Source: Clostridia bacterium | GTDB lineage: Bacteria; Bacillota; Clostridia; Christensenellales; CAG-1252 | NCBI GenBank assembly: GCA_017615495.1 | Contig: JAGAAA010000015.1 | Coordinates: forward strand, 1-27,671 | Direction: 5' to 3' | Length of the DNA: 27,671 nt | In this document: positions 14,486 to 22,608 of the stretch, piece after piece | Numbering within the stretch: the stretch's first letter is position 1 | How the letters are laid out: the number at the start of each line of letters is the position of its first letter | The notes under the pieces: model-generated | Told to the model about the DNA's origin: nothing | The model's database searches: none | What the model saw: the letters and a program-made list of their open reading frames with translations, nothing else | Translations under genes and position numbers: made by a program

Positions 14486-15833
14486 AATCCAAAGAGAATA
14501 TTATATTCGGGAAGTACCCGTGCAGATAATCGATAAAAGCCGAAACGGCGTTTTGCGCCAAGTTGTGCTCCTCTTCGCTTACGCCGTCCGTCGCGTCAAA
14601 GGCGGATAGGGCGGGGAGGGTGGAGATCAGTTCGTCAATGGAGACGGTGGCGGTTGCCGGAGTGTCGCTTAAGGGGCGGTCTATCACGGCGGCCACGGCA
14701 TCCTGTTCCCTCGCAAGTACGGAGAGCAAGGCGCCGACGACCTCCTTGAAGGTGGCTTTTTGCGTTTCGCTGAGAAGGGCGTACGCTTTGTAAGCGGTGA
14801 ACAGGCGGTAAGCCCCGTCCGCAAGCGCGGCGTCCGTATCCGAGATGGAAACGAAGGCGCCGTTTACGGTGAAGCCGTTCAGGGTGTCGTCTATCTTGAG
14901 GTATTCGTCATACCCGCCTGCGCGCGCGTCGTATTGCTCCTTGGTGATCACCGTTTTTTGCCAGCCGGCGTAGCTGTAGCCGTAATAGGTGGTGCATTCC
15001 TGCTTTTCATAGGGGAGGCCCAAAAAGAGCCTTGCATCCGCTTGGGCAAAGTAATCCGCCGTAAAGGAGAGGATATCGTCGTAATTGTCGAGGAACACCT
15101 CCGTCAACGAGAGCAAGAATTCCTTGTTTTGTTGGATGGCGGCGCGCGTCTCGGCGCTGAGGTTTGCGCTTTCTGACGCGAAAAATCCGTCGATGGCTTG
15201 CTCTGCGAGGGTGCGGAGGTAGGTTCTGGCTTCCGCCGAGATCCCGACCGCTTTGCGTAAGGCGGAAACGACGGTGATCATCACGGTGTTGAGTTGCCTT
15301 TCGTTGATGCTGAATGTTTGTCCTTGCAAAAGGTCCAGTTCAACGTTAAAAAGGTCGTTGTCGCCAAAGAACAGCGAGGAGATCTTTTCGCAATCGGACA
15401 TAGAATAGGGCAGGCTCTCCGCCGTTTTGCTTGCCGCGGCGTAAAACACTCTGCCCGCCATCTCGGGGCTGACGGCGTTTGCGATGATTTGCAACGTGGT
15501 GCGGTAAACGCCGATGTGGCTTGTGGAATACTCGTTGTTTTTGAGGTCAAGGAGGGGGGCTGCCAAGTCGTCCGGCTCGTCTATCATATCGGTAAGAACG
15601 GAGATGATCTCGGCGTCCTCAAGCTCCGCGTCGTCCAAAAGGGTGAGGAGTGCGTCCTTGATCTGATCCTTATCCTCCCGTCCTTCGGGGAAGACGGCGT
15701 CCACCACCAGGGCGGCAAGGGCGTATTTGTCTTTTTCCGTGACTACGGGCTCTTTGTTCTTACAAGCAAAGAAGCCCGCCGCAAGGGCGAGGACCAACGC
15801 AAAGATCAAAGCAAGACAAACGATTTTTTTCAT
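14484..15833 (-). CDS. Putative lipoprotein of unknown function
   Basis: A 449-residue protein. It begins with a lipoprotein-type signal (MKKIVCLALIF, hydrophobic core, then GFFAC with the likely lipidated Cys at residue 24). The lipobox is weak, because Phe stands where Leu is usual. The mature part is largely helical, acidic and alanine-rich, with no enzyme motif that I know. It probably sits on the outer face of the cytoplasmic membrane. The stop overlaps the bidirectional terminator. ATG 15833 is fixed by the signal peptide. The promoter TTGACG-17-TATAGT (15869-15841) predicts transcription starting at or within two bases of the ATG, and no properly spaced ribosome site exists, so the mRNA may be leaderless. 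Confidence 0.75.
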   Translation of the reverse strand: MKKIVCLALIFALVLALAAGFFACKNKEPVVTEKDKYALAALVVDAVFPEGREDKDQIKDALLTLLDDAELEDAEIISVLTDMIDEPDDLAAPLLDLKNNEYSTSHIGVYRTTLQIIANAVSPEMAGRVFYAAASKTAESLPYSMSDCEKISSLFFGDNDLFNVELDLLQGQTFSINERQLNTVMITVVSALRKAVGISAEARTYLRTLAEQAIDGFFASESANLSAETRAAIQQNKEFLLSLTEVFLDNYDDILSFTADYFAQADARLFLGLPYEKQECTTYYGYSYAGWQKTVITKEQYDARAGGYDEYLKIDDTLNGFTVNGAFVSISDTDAALADGAYRLFTAYKAYALLSETQKATFKEVVGALLSVLAREQDAVAAVIDRPLSDTPATATVSIDELISTLPALSAFDATDGVSEEEHNLAQNAVSAFIDYLHGYFPNIIFSLD

Positions 15834-15840
15834 CCTTTTA

Positions 15841-15869
15841 ACTATAACACACGCGCGCGCATCCGTCAA
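15841..15869 (-). promoter_or_regulatory. Promoter of the lipoprotein gene
   Basis: On the minus strand, TTGACG (15869-15864), a 17-base spacer and TATAGT (15846-15841). The predicted start, 15833-15835, coincides with the ATG. The -35 and part of the spacer lie just inside the 3' end of the upstream EamA transporter gene (stop codon at 15868-15866). Confidence 0.65.
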
Positions 15870-16834
15870 GAGCGCTCGGCGGGAGTTTCGGCAGTTTGAG
15901 GTGCGGAAGTTTTGGTAAAAAGTTCCTTGGTTTCGGTCAAAACGATGGCGACCACCATTAAGGCGATGCCTATCCATTCCCGCGCGGTCAAACGCTCCCC
16001 GAGGACGATCATGCCGAAGATCAGGGAGAAGGAGGCTTCCAAACTCATGATCAAAGACGCCGCCGTCGGGTTGGTGTTCTTTTGCCCGACGATCTGGAAG
16101 GTATAGGCTATGCCACAGGAGCAAATGCCCATATACAGGAAGGTCTTGTAGTAAGAGAGCAGGAGCGAAACGTCAAACTTGTGCCGCTCGAAGATCAAGG
16201 CGAGCAGGGCGGAAAAGATCCCGCTGAACAAAAACTGCAAACAACTGAGCTTGACGCCGTCCACGCGGTTGCCGAAGTAATCCACCACGGTGATGTGCAC
16301 GGAAAACGCCACGGCGCAAAAGATCAAACAGAGGTCGCCCGCGTTGATGGTAAAAGCGCCTTTGACCGAAACGAAGTAGAGCCCCACCACCGCAAGCGCC
16401 ACCGAAACCCAAACGAGAACGCTGCTTTTTTTGCCGCGGAAGAGCCCGATGACCGGCACCAAAACGATGTACATCGCGGTAATAAAGCCGGCTTTGCCCG
16501 CTTCGAGGTTCATGGATAATCCAAATTGTTGCAAGTTGGTCGCTACGCAGATCACCACGCCGCAAACCAGCCCGCCCAAAAGGAGGGTGACGCGGCTCTT
16601 TTTGCGCTCTTCGAGGGAGGGCACCAAGGCGCCGCCTTTCTTTTTGCGGATGGCGTCCATCGCAAGAAAAACGGGCACGAGGACGATGGCGCCGATCAAG
16701 GACCTCGTTGCGGTAAAAGTAAAGGGCGCGATCTCGTCCACCGCTTGCGCCACGAAAGAAAAACCCCACAAGATCGCCGCGGCGAGCAGGAAGGCGTAGC
16801 GCACTAATTTTCCCTTGTTAAGACGTACGTTCAT
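15866..16834 (-). CDS. EamA/DMT-family transporter
   Basis: A 322-residue polytopic membrane protein of the drug/metabolite transporter superfamily, with about ten membrane helices arranged as two EamA repeats. Landmarks are the first helix AAAILWGFSFVAQAVDEIAPF with FTFTATRSLIGAIVL, and the second-repeat pattern NPTAASLIMSLEASFSLIFG near the C-terminus, followed by GERLTAREWIGIALMVVAIVL. The substrate is unknown; relatives export amino acids or metabolites. Two starts are possible. ATG 16834 has no ribosome site and falls on the predicted transcription start. GTG 16804 has AAGGGA at a proper distance and would give 312 residues. I list the ATG because relatives usually carry a short hydrophilic N-terminus. 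Confidence 0.88.
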   Translation of the reverse strand: MNVRLNKGKLVRYAFLLAAAILWGFSFVAQAVDEIAPFTFTATRSLIGAIVLVPVFLAMDAIRKKKGGALVPSLEERKKSRVTLLLGGLVCGVVICVATNLQQFGLSMNLEAGKAGFITAMYIVLVPVIGLFRGKKSSVLVWVSVALAVVGLYFVSVKGAFTINAGDLCLIFCAVAFSVHITVVDYFGNRVDGVKLSCLQFLFSGIFSALLALIFERHKFDVSLLLSYYKTFLYMGICSCGIAYTFQIVGQKNTNPTAASLIMSLEASFSLIFGMIVLGERLTAREWIGIALMVVAIVLTETKELFTKTSAPQTAETPAERS

Positions 16835-16840
16835 AGTATA

Positions 16841-16869
16841 ATTTTGCCTTCAAAAAAGCGGAAAGTCAA
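16841..16869 (-). promoter_or_regulatory. Promoter of the EamA transporter gene
   Basis: On the minus strand, TTGACT (16869-16864), a 17-base spacer and CAAAAT (16846-16841). The predicted start falls at ATG 16834, which means either a leaderless message or use of the downstream GTG 16804. Confidence 0.5.
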
Positions 16870-16893
16870 GGAATATGACGCTTAACCTCGTGA

Positions 16894-16922
16894 TTGACAA
16901 AAAAATAGATAAAGATTATAAT
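16894..16922 (+). promoter_or_regulatory. Perfect consensus promoter of the YbaK-type gene
   Basis: TTGACA (16894-16899), a 17-base spacer and TATAAT (16917-16922): both hexamers and the spacing are exact consensus. The first coding base is 16930, so the predicted start (16928-16930) is at the ATG. Confidence 0.9.
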
Positions 16923-16929
16923 AAAATTT

Positions 16930-17403
16930 ATGGAGAAAGCGGAAAAGACCAACGCGATGCGCATCCTTGAACAGAAAGGGGAGGCTTACACCCCCTTTTA
17001 TTTGTCCGCGATACCGGAGGACGGAAAAGCGGCGGCGGAAATGCTCAAAAAGGACCCGTCTTCCGTCTTCAAAACGCTGGTCACGGTGGGCTCGGATCTC
17101 GCTCATTACGTCTTCGTCATCCCCGTTAAGGAAACGCTCGACCTCAAAAAGGCGGCGAAGGCGGCGGGCGTCAAAAGCGTGGAGATGCTTCCGCAAAAGA
17201 ACCTTTTCCCGCTTACGGGGTACGTGCACGGCGGGTGCAGCCCGATCGGGATGAAAAAGCTTTTTCCTACCTTCTTTGACGAAACGGCCATCTTGTTTGA
17301 CGAGGTGGTCACCAGCGCGGGGAAACTCGGAGTTTTTCTCTCCGCCGCGCCCGCCGCGTTTGAACGGGCGGCAAACGTAAAATACGCCGATCTGGTGAGG
17401 TGA
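16930..17403 (+). CDS. ybaK: Cys-tRNA(Pro)/Cys-tRNA(Cys) deacylase, YbaK type
   Basis: A 157-residue member of the YbaK/EbsC family of trans-editing enzymes, which hydrolyse cysteine mischarged on tRNA-Pro. The family blocks are EKTNAMRILEQKG at the N-terminus, VFKTLV with the conserved Lys, and GYVHGGCSPIGMKK with PTFFDE after it. The family's typical length is about 155-160. The N-terminal KTNAMR block supports ATG 16930 and not the internal ATG at codon 10. Between the promoter and the ATG there are seven bases (AAAATTT) with no ribosome site, so the mRNA is probably leaderless. The ABC ATPase gene follows after three bases. Confidence 0.92.
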   Translation: MEKAEKTNAMRILEQKGEAYTPFYLSAIPEDGKAAAEMLKKDPSSVFKTLVTVGSDLAHYVFVIPVKETLDLKKAAKAAGVKSVEMLPQKNLFPLTGYVHGGCSPIGMKKLFPTFFDETAILFDEVVTSAGKLGVFLSAAPAAFERAANVKYADLVR

Positions 17404-17406
17404 ATT

Positions 17407-18063
17407 ATGTCGGATATCGTTGTTTCCGGAGTATGCAAACAGTTTGACGGCAGGGAGATACTGCATTCGTTGTCTTTTGCCGTAAATTCGGGAGATTTTC
17501 TTTCCATCACGGGGGAGAGCGGCAGCGGAAAAAGCACCCTCCTCGGCATTATGGGCGGCGTGCTTCGCCCGGACGCAGGCAGCGTGACGGTGGGGGGCAC
17601 GGACATCGCTTCCCTTTCCGAAAAGGACCTTGCCAAAATGCGCCGCACTCGTCTCGGCTTCGTTTATCAGTTCTTTAATTTGATCCCCACGATGACGGTG
17701 AAGGAAAACATCCTTTTGCCCCTCGTTTTGGATAAAAAGAAGCCTTCCGATTACAAGCAAAAATTCGATGAACTCGTAGAGTTCACCCGCCTCGGTTCGG
17801 TGTTGGATTCTTACCCCGATACCCTTTCCGGCGGCGAGCAGCAGAGGGCTGCCATTTTGCGCGCTTTGATCCACGACCCCGAGGTCATCCTCTTGGACGA
17901 GCCCACGGGCAATTTGGACAGCGAAAACGCGCGCGCCGTGATGACCCTCTTGTCCGACCTCAACAAAAAGTACGGCGTGACCATCGTTCAAGTCACCCAC
18001 AGCGAGCAGGGGGCCGCCTACGGCAACCGCGTGATCACGATAAAGGACGGGGCGCTTTTGTGA
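17407..18063 (+). CDS. ABC transporter ATP-binding protein, LolD/MacB type
   Basis: A 218-residue nucleotide-binding subunit with all motifs: Walker A GESGSGKST (36-44), Q-loop VYQFFNLIPTMTV, signature LSGGEQQR, Walker B VILLDEPTGNLDS and the switch His in QVTHS. The FNLIPTMTVKENI block after the Q-loop is typical of the MacB/LolD/FtsE-like class that pairs with FtsX-fold permeases. The next gene, overlapping by four bases (GTGA), is exactly such a permease. GAGGTG at 17397-17402 supports ATG 17407. In Bacillota such pairs export peptides, sense antibiotics or act on the envelope; there is no two-component system next to it to suggest which. Confidence 0.92.
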   Translation: MSDIVVSGVCKQFDGREILHSLSFAVNSGDFLSITGESGSGKSTLLGIMGGVLRPDAGSVTVGGTDIASLSEKDLAKMRRTRLGFVYQFFNLIPTMTVKENILLPLVLDKKKPSDYKQKFDELVEFTRLGSVLDSYPDTLSGGEQQRAAILRALIHDPEVILLDEPTGNLDSENARAVMTLLSDLNKKYGVTIVQVTHSEQGAAYGNRVITIKDGALL

Positions 18064-20402
18064 GCTTTTTAAAAAGTTTACTTCTCGGCTTAAAAAGAAA
18101 GATCTGGGAGCCGATCATGATCGTGTTGACCGTGACCATCGCCGTCGCGACTTTCGTTTCGGCGCTGACGCTGCGGTCTTCCGTTCGCCAGACGGCGGAG
18201 GATTCTTACCGCGCGCTTTCGGGTGAATGCGAGCTGGAAGCCACGCTTTCGGAGGATTACTCCGTTTATTATCTGACTTCGGACAGCGCGACGTACAGCG
18301 CGCTTGAAGAGGAATGCGAAAAATACGGCGAACTTTACGCCGGTTACCTCTTTTACGCATCGTTCGGAGCGGGAGAGGGCTCCTTCGCCGCAGTTTACGC
18401 GACGGACGCCGAACAACTCTCGGAATACAACGGGGTTTCCTTTTTGGAAGGTGAGAGCAAAAAAACGCGTACGGGCGTGGTGCTTTCCGAGGCGTTTGCC
18501 AAAAAAATAGGGGCGAAAACGGGGGATTACATCTCCGCTTCTCGCTACGGCTCCGCGCAGGGCGTTACCCTTGTCGTCCTCGGCGTGGCAAAGCCCGTGG
18601 GAGTCTTCCGTCAAGCGGATGCGCTCCTCTCCGAAGAGGGGGCGACGCGCCTGTTATCCCTCGGTGACGGCGTGCAAGTTTATAATAAGTTTTTTATCGA
18701 TTTATCCGACCAAAAGATGAATTCTCTCGGCGTGACCAAAGAGCAGGCAAAGGAGGCTATTTCCACCACGTGCCCGCTATTTGACGTGGCTTCTCCCGTC
18801 AAGGAGAAAAACGTTGAAGTCACCCTCTCTTACCAAAGTACGCTCTTGTTTATGATCGCCCTCATCGTGGCGGTGCTCGGCGTTATTTTGATCTATACGG
18901 CGGTCTCCCTCGTGATGAAAAACAGGGTGTCCGTTGCCGCTCTTTTTAAAAGCGTGGGCGCCACGAACGCCGGCTTGACTTGGTACCTCCTTGCGGAAGC
19001 GTTGCTTTACGGTTTGCTCGGCGGGTTGCTGGGCATCGGCGCCTCGTACGGCGTAGGCGCGCTTTTCGGCGCGGTCACCGGCTCGGTGATCTCTTTCTCG
19101 GTCGGATGGCTCGGCGCTCTTCTGGGCGTGCTGTTCGGCGTGGCGCTTTCGGTGCTTTCCGCTTTGATCCCGGTGCTTAGGCTTTCTTATTCGCCGCTGT
19201 ACGATATGCTGCACGAAGCCTCCCCCGTGCTTGCGGTCAAGGCGCTCCCCGCGGCGGTTTGCGGGGCGGTTTTCATCGCGCTGTTTTTGTGGACGGCGTT
19301 CGCTACGATCTCTTCCGCCTTCGTGGTGGGCATTTTCGCTTTTCTCGCGTTGCTTGCGGCGTTGTTTGCCGTAATGCCCTTGGTGGTCAAAGGCGCGTCT
19401 TCCTTGATCGTCAAATTGACCGCGAATAAGCCGCGGGCGGGCATGTTGCATCTTGCCGCCGCCGGCGCAAAGCACAATCGCCACGCTCATTCGGGCGCAA
19501 GGCTGCTTGCCATCGCGATCATGGCGGTGGTGGGGGTCGCCGCGCTTTTGGGGGAATCCAACGGGCAACTCTCCTCCTTTAAAAGCCTTTTTCGAGCAAA
19601 TATCGTCATTTCGGCAAGCAGCGACAATCTTCCGGCCATCGCGGCGGAGACCAAGACGGTGGAAGGCGTTTCGGGCGCTTACCTCGCTTACGTCGGAACG
19701 CGTTGCGAACTGGAAGGGGATAAAGGAAACACCGTTACCCTTCTTGCCGCTCGTGGGCAGGAATTCGAAGAGGTTTTTCGCGCTTCTGAGTTTGGCGTGG
19801 ACGTAAGTTCTTTGACAAGGGTTTCGGGATGCGGCGCGGCGATGGGCGGCGGCCTTGCCTTGAAGATGGGGCTTTCCGTCGGCGACAAGTTTGCGCTCGT
19901 GGTGGAAAACACTCGGGTGGAATTCGTGCTTGCATCTTTGATCGATACGCCGCTGACGCTGGTCTTTGCCGATCTGTCGCGTTTGAACCTTGCCCCCAAC
20001 GTTTGTTTGGCAAAGGGCAATCAGGAGGCGTATTCCCACCTCGCGGAAAAATACGCCTTAGAAGGCGCGGTCTACACCTCCGAAGACGCCTTCGGTTACG
20101 TGATCGACCTTGCCGTCGCGTACATCAGGGTCTTTACCCTCTTTGAAATTTTGGTCTGCGTCTTTGCGTTCCTCGGTTACCTCAACACCGCCGTAGCTTC
20201 TTACCGCGACAGAAAGAGGGAGCGGGAACTTCTCGTCGCCGCCGGCGCAAGCAACCGCGACGTTACCGCCCTCGTCCTCTCGGAAAACGCCGTCGTGGTG
20301 GCTCTTTCCGCGGCGCTTGGCGCGCTGTGTTCGGTGGCGCTTCTGTTCATCGTGCAAAACATGTTAAAGACGCTCGGGCTGTATTTTACATTGCTGGGAT
20401 AG
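18060..20402 (+). CDS. FtsX-family ABC permease
   Basis: A 780-residue permease. One helix lies near the N-terminus (about 14-36), followed by an extracytoplasmic MacB-PCD-like domain (about 37-258). Then come an FtsX bundle of three helices (about 260-375), two further helices (about 395-450), a helix near 480-500, a second external domain, and a C-terminal FtsX bundle (about 680-780) with the cytoplasmic loop RDRKRERELLVAAGASNRD. About ten helices and two FtsX regions match the large permeases that work with a single LolD-like ATPase. It starts with GTG 18060 inside the ATPase stop region, probably by coupling. No substrate can be inferred. Confidence 0.88.
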   Translation: MSFLKSLLLGLKRKIWEPIMIVLTVTIAVATFVSALTLRSSVRQTAEDSYRALSGECELEATLSEDYSVYYLTSDSATYSALEEECEKYGELYAGYLFYASFGAGEGSFAAVYATDAEQLSEYNGVSFLEGESKKTRTGVVLSEAFAKKIGAKTGDYISASRYGSAQGVTLVVLGVAKPVGVFRQADALLSEEGATRLLSLGDGVQVYNKFFIDLSDQKMNSLGVTKEQAKEAISTTCPLFDVASPVKEKNVEVTLSYQSTLLFMIALIVAVLGVILIYTAVSLVMKNRVSVAALFKSVGATNAGLTWYLLAEALLYGLLGGLLGIGASYGVGALFGAVTGSVISFSVGWLGALLGVLFGVALSVLSALIPVLRLSYSPLYDMLHEASPVLAVKALPAAVCGAVFIALFLWTAFATISSAFVVGIFAFLALLAALFAVMPLVVKGASSLIVKLTANKPRAGMLHLAAAGAKHNRHAHSGARLLAIAIMAVVGVAALLGESNGQLSSFKSLFRANIVISASSDNLPAIAAETKTVEGVSGAYLAYVGTRCELEGDKGNTVTLLAARGQEFEEVFRASEFGVDVSSLTRVSGCGAAMGGGLALKMGLSVGDKFALVVENTRVEFVLASLIDTPLTLVFADLSRLNLAPNVCLAKGNQEAYSHLAEKYALEGAVYTSEDAFGYVIDLAVAYIRVFTLFEILVCVFAFLGYLNTAVASYRDRKRERELLVAAGASNRDVTALVLSENAVVVALSAALGALCSVALLFIVQNMLKTLGLYFTLLG

Positions 20403-20478
20403 AAAGTTTTTTGCCCTCCGTTCGCCCGTTTCTTAAGAAAAAATAACAAAATATTTTTCCATTACCCCGCTAAAATCG

Positions 20479-20507
20479 TTGACTTGTCCTTTGCGCATAA
20501 GTATAAT
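20479..20507 (+). promoter_or_regulatory. Promoter of rpmE
   Basis: TTGACT (20479-20484), a 17-base spacer and TATAAT (20502-20507): a strong near-consensus promoter starting about 20514, with GAGGTG at 20531-20536 before ATG 20542. Confidence 0.88.
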
Positions 20508-20541
20508 AACAATACATAAAGCATTCATAAGAGGTGTAAAC

Positions 20542-20751
20542 ATGAAAGATTCCATTCATCCCGAGTACAGAAAAGCAACTGTTGTCTGTGCGTGCGGCAA
20601 TACATTTGAAACGGGTACTACCAAGAAGACCGACGTGATCTCCGTCGATATCTGCTCCAAGTGCCATCCCTTCTTCACCGGCAAGCAGAAGCTCATCGAT
20701 ACCGGCGGCAGGGTAGAAAAGTTCAACAACCGCTATAATAGAAATAAATAA
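20542..20751 (+). CDS. rpmE: 50S ribosomal protein L31, zinc-binding form
   Basis: A 69-residue ribosomal protein that sits at the subunit interface. It begins MKDSIHPEYRKATVVCACGN and ends VEKFNNRYNRNK, fully typical of bacterial L31. The four zinc ligands are present: C16, C18, C38 and C41, so this is the zinc-containing form and not the zinc-independent paralogue made under zinc limitation. The frame is open upstream to 20479, but that part covers the promoter, and GAGGTG at 20531-20536 fixes ATG 20542. It is followed by its own terminator, then by the DUF1385-PrmC and prfA genes, the usual clostridial neighbourhood. Confidence 0.97.
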   Translation: MKDSIHPEYRKATVVCACGNTFETGTTKKTDVISVDICSKCHPFFTGKQKLIDTGGRVEKFNNRYNRNK

Positions 20752-20760
20752 TGACGAAAG

Positions 20761-20791
20761 TGCGTTGTTGAATCCAAACAACGCATTTTTT
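20761..20791 (+). terminator. Intrinsic terminator after rpmE
   Basis: TGCGTTGTT (20761-20769) pairs perfectly with AACAACGCA (20777-20785), followed by six T (20786-20791). The next gene starts only 33 bases later with no promoter that I can see, so partial read-through must feed it or a promoter is hidden. Confidence 0.9.
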
Positions 20792-20823
20792 GTTACTTGG
20801 GCAGTAGCCCCAAGCGGGAGCGT

Positions 20824-22608
20824 ATGAGAAAGTTCGTATCGAAAATCGGCGGTCAAGCAGTGTTGGAAGGCGTGATGATGCGCGGCGAAAAAAGCGTCGC
20901 CACCGCAGTCCGCACGCAAGACGGCAAGATCGAAGTCGAGTCTTCGAGGATCCAAGAGGAGCAAAAGTGGTGGAAGAAAGTGCCCGTGCTTCGCGGATTC
21001 TTGAACTTTTTCTATATGATGTTCATCGGCTCCAAAGTGCTGATGCGTTCCGCCGAAGTGTACGGCGAGGACGTGGGCGAGCCCGGCAAGTTTGAACTTT
21101 GGCTTGCGGAGAAGAGCAAGAAAAGCGTGATGGACATCGCCATCGTCATCGGCGTGATCCTCGGCGTGGTGTTTGCTATCGGGCTCTTCGTGGCGCTTCC
21201 CCTCGGCGTGGTCACGCTGTTGGAACTCATTCCCGGCTTTGGCGCCATCCATTACGTCTGGCGCAACTTGGTCGTCAGCGGCGTGCGTATGATCGTCCTG
21301 TTAGGATATTTGTTGCTCGTTTCGCTGGTGCCCGATATCAAACGGGTGTTTATGTACCACGGCGCGGAGCATAAAGTTATCACCTGCTTTGAGCAGGGGG
21401 AAGAACTTACGGTGGAAAACGCGAGGAGGATGTCCCGCCAGCACGATCGTTGTGGCACCAGCTTCCTTGTGATCACGGTGTTCGTCAGCGTGCTTGTGAG
21501 CGCCTTCCTTCCCACCTTTGACGGGGGTGGCAGCAAGATGGCTTCCTTCTTGCTTCGCTTCCTTACCCGTCTTGCGCTTTTGCCCGTCGTGGCAGGCGTT
21601 TCGTACGAGGTATTGAAGGGGCTTGCCAAGTTTGACAACGCCTTCGTTCGCGTCTTGAAAAAGCCCGGTCTGTGGTTTCAAAAGTTGACGACGAGGGAGC
21701 CGGACGACAGCATGCTCGAAGTTTCGCTTACCGCCTTTAAAACGGTGATGCAAATGGATGCGGACGAGACCATCGAGCCCGTGCGCTTCCACGTCAAAAA
21801 GGATTATCAGCTCGTCAGAAAGGGCATCCTTTCCGACCTCAAGGATTCGGGGGAGCCCGAAGCCATTGCGGATTGGATCTTCGTCAAAGTGCTTGGCGTG
21901 GAGCGCAGCGCGCTCAGCCAAGTGGAAAGCGTTGACGAAGCGCAGGCGGAAGAGGCGGCGGCGTACGCCCTCCGCGTCAAAAACGGCGAACCCTTGCAAT
22001 ACGCCCTCGGCGAAACGAACTTTTACGGCATCGATCTCAAAGTCGACCCCCGCGCCTTGATCCCCAGAGGGGATACCGAGGTTTTGGTGGAAGAGGCGTT
22101 GAAGTGCGTCAAAGAAGGCGCGTCCGTATTGGATATCTGCACCGGAAGCGGCGCCATCGCCATTGCCGTCGCATTGAAGTCGGGCGCCAAGGTCACAGCA
22201 TCCGACCTCAGCGAAGACGCGCTTGCTCTCGCCAAAGAGAACGTGGAGAAGACGAATGCGAGCGTCACGCTCGTAAAGAGCGACTTATTTGAAAACGTCG
22301 AGGGTGAATTTGACCTCATTACGGCAAACCCGCCCTATATCCCGTCGGCGGAAGTGGACAAGCTGGACGCCTTCGTCAAGAGGGAGCCGCGCCTTGCGTT
22401 GGACGGCGGCGAGGACGGTCTCGACTGCTACCGCGCCATTGCGGCAACCGTTGCGCAACATCTGAAAGCGGGCGGCGTGTTGCTGATGGAGATCGGCTTC
22501 GACCAAGCGCAAAGCGTTACGGCGCTGTTTGCTCCTCTCGGGAAGACGGAAGTCTTAAAAGACTTGGAAGGACACGACCGCGTTGTGAAGGTGACCAAGA
22601 ATGTTTGA
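20824..22608 (+). CDS. prmC: Fusion of DUF1385 membrane protein and PrmC release-factor methyltransferase
   Basis: One uninterrupted frame of 594 residues joins two proteins normally encoded by neighbouring genes. Residues about 1-300 are DUF1385 (YqhQ): IGGQAVLEGVMMRG at the start, membrane helices, the block YHGAEHKVITCFE, and the usual YqhQ ending TREPDDSMLEV. Residues about 325-594 are PrmC, which methylates the GGQ glutamine of release factors. It has the N-terminal substrate domain, GEPLQYALGETNFYG, LIPRGDTE, the SAM-binding VLDICTGSGAIAIAVA and the catalytic N502-P-P-Y in ITANPPYIPSAEV. The usual RPETE reads RGDTE. I start it at ATG 20824 (GGGAG three bases upstream); the open frame further up has no ribosome site. 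It overlaps prfA, the gene for its substrate, by eight bases. Confidence 0.9.
   Translation: MRKFVSKIGGQAVLEGVMMRGEKSVATAVRTQDGKIEVESSRIQEEQKWWKKVPVLRGFLNFFYMMFIGSKVLMRSAEVYGEDVGEPGKFELWLAEKSKKSVMDIAIVIGVILGVVFAIGLFVALPLGVVTLLELIPGFGAIHYVWRNLVVSGVRMIVLLGYLLLVSLVPDIKRVFMYHGAEHKVITCFEQGEELTVENARRMSRQHDRCGTSFLVITVFVSVLVSAFLPTFDGGGSKMASFLLRFLTRLALLPVVAGVSYEVLKGLAKFDNAFVRVLKKPGLWFQKLTTREPDDSMLEVSLTAFKTVMQMDADETIEPVRFHVKKDYQLVRKGILSDLKDSGEPEAIADWIFVKVLGVERSALSQVESVDEAQAEEAAAYALRVKNGEPLQYALGETNFYGIDLKVDPRALIPRGDTEVLVEEALKCVKEGASVLDICTGSGAIAIAVALKSGAKVTASDLSEDALALAKENVEKTNASVTLVKSDLFENVEGEFDLITANPPYIPSAEVDKLDAFVKREPRLALDGGEDGLDCYRAIAATVAQHLKAGGVLLMEIGFDQAQSVTALFAPLGKTEVLKDLEGHDRVVKVTKNV

Noticed and set aside
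18777..20039. 420-codon minus-strand open frame inside the permease gene
   Set aside because: It is a shadow of the FtsX permease, very rich in Arg, His and Gln, with no recognisable domain.
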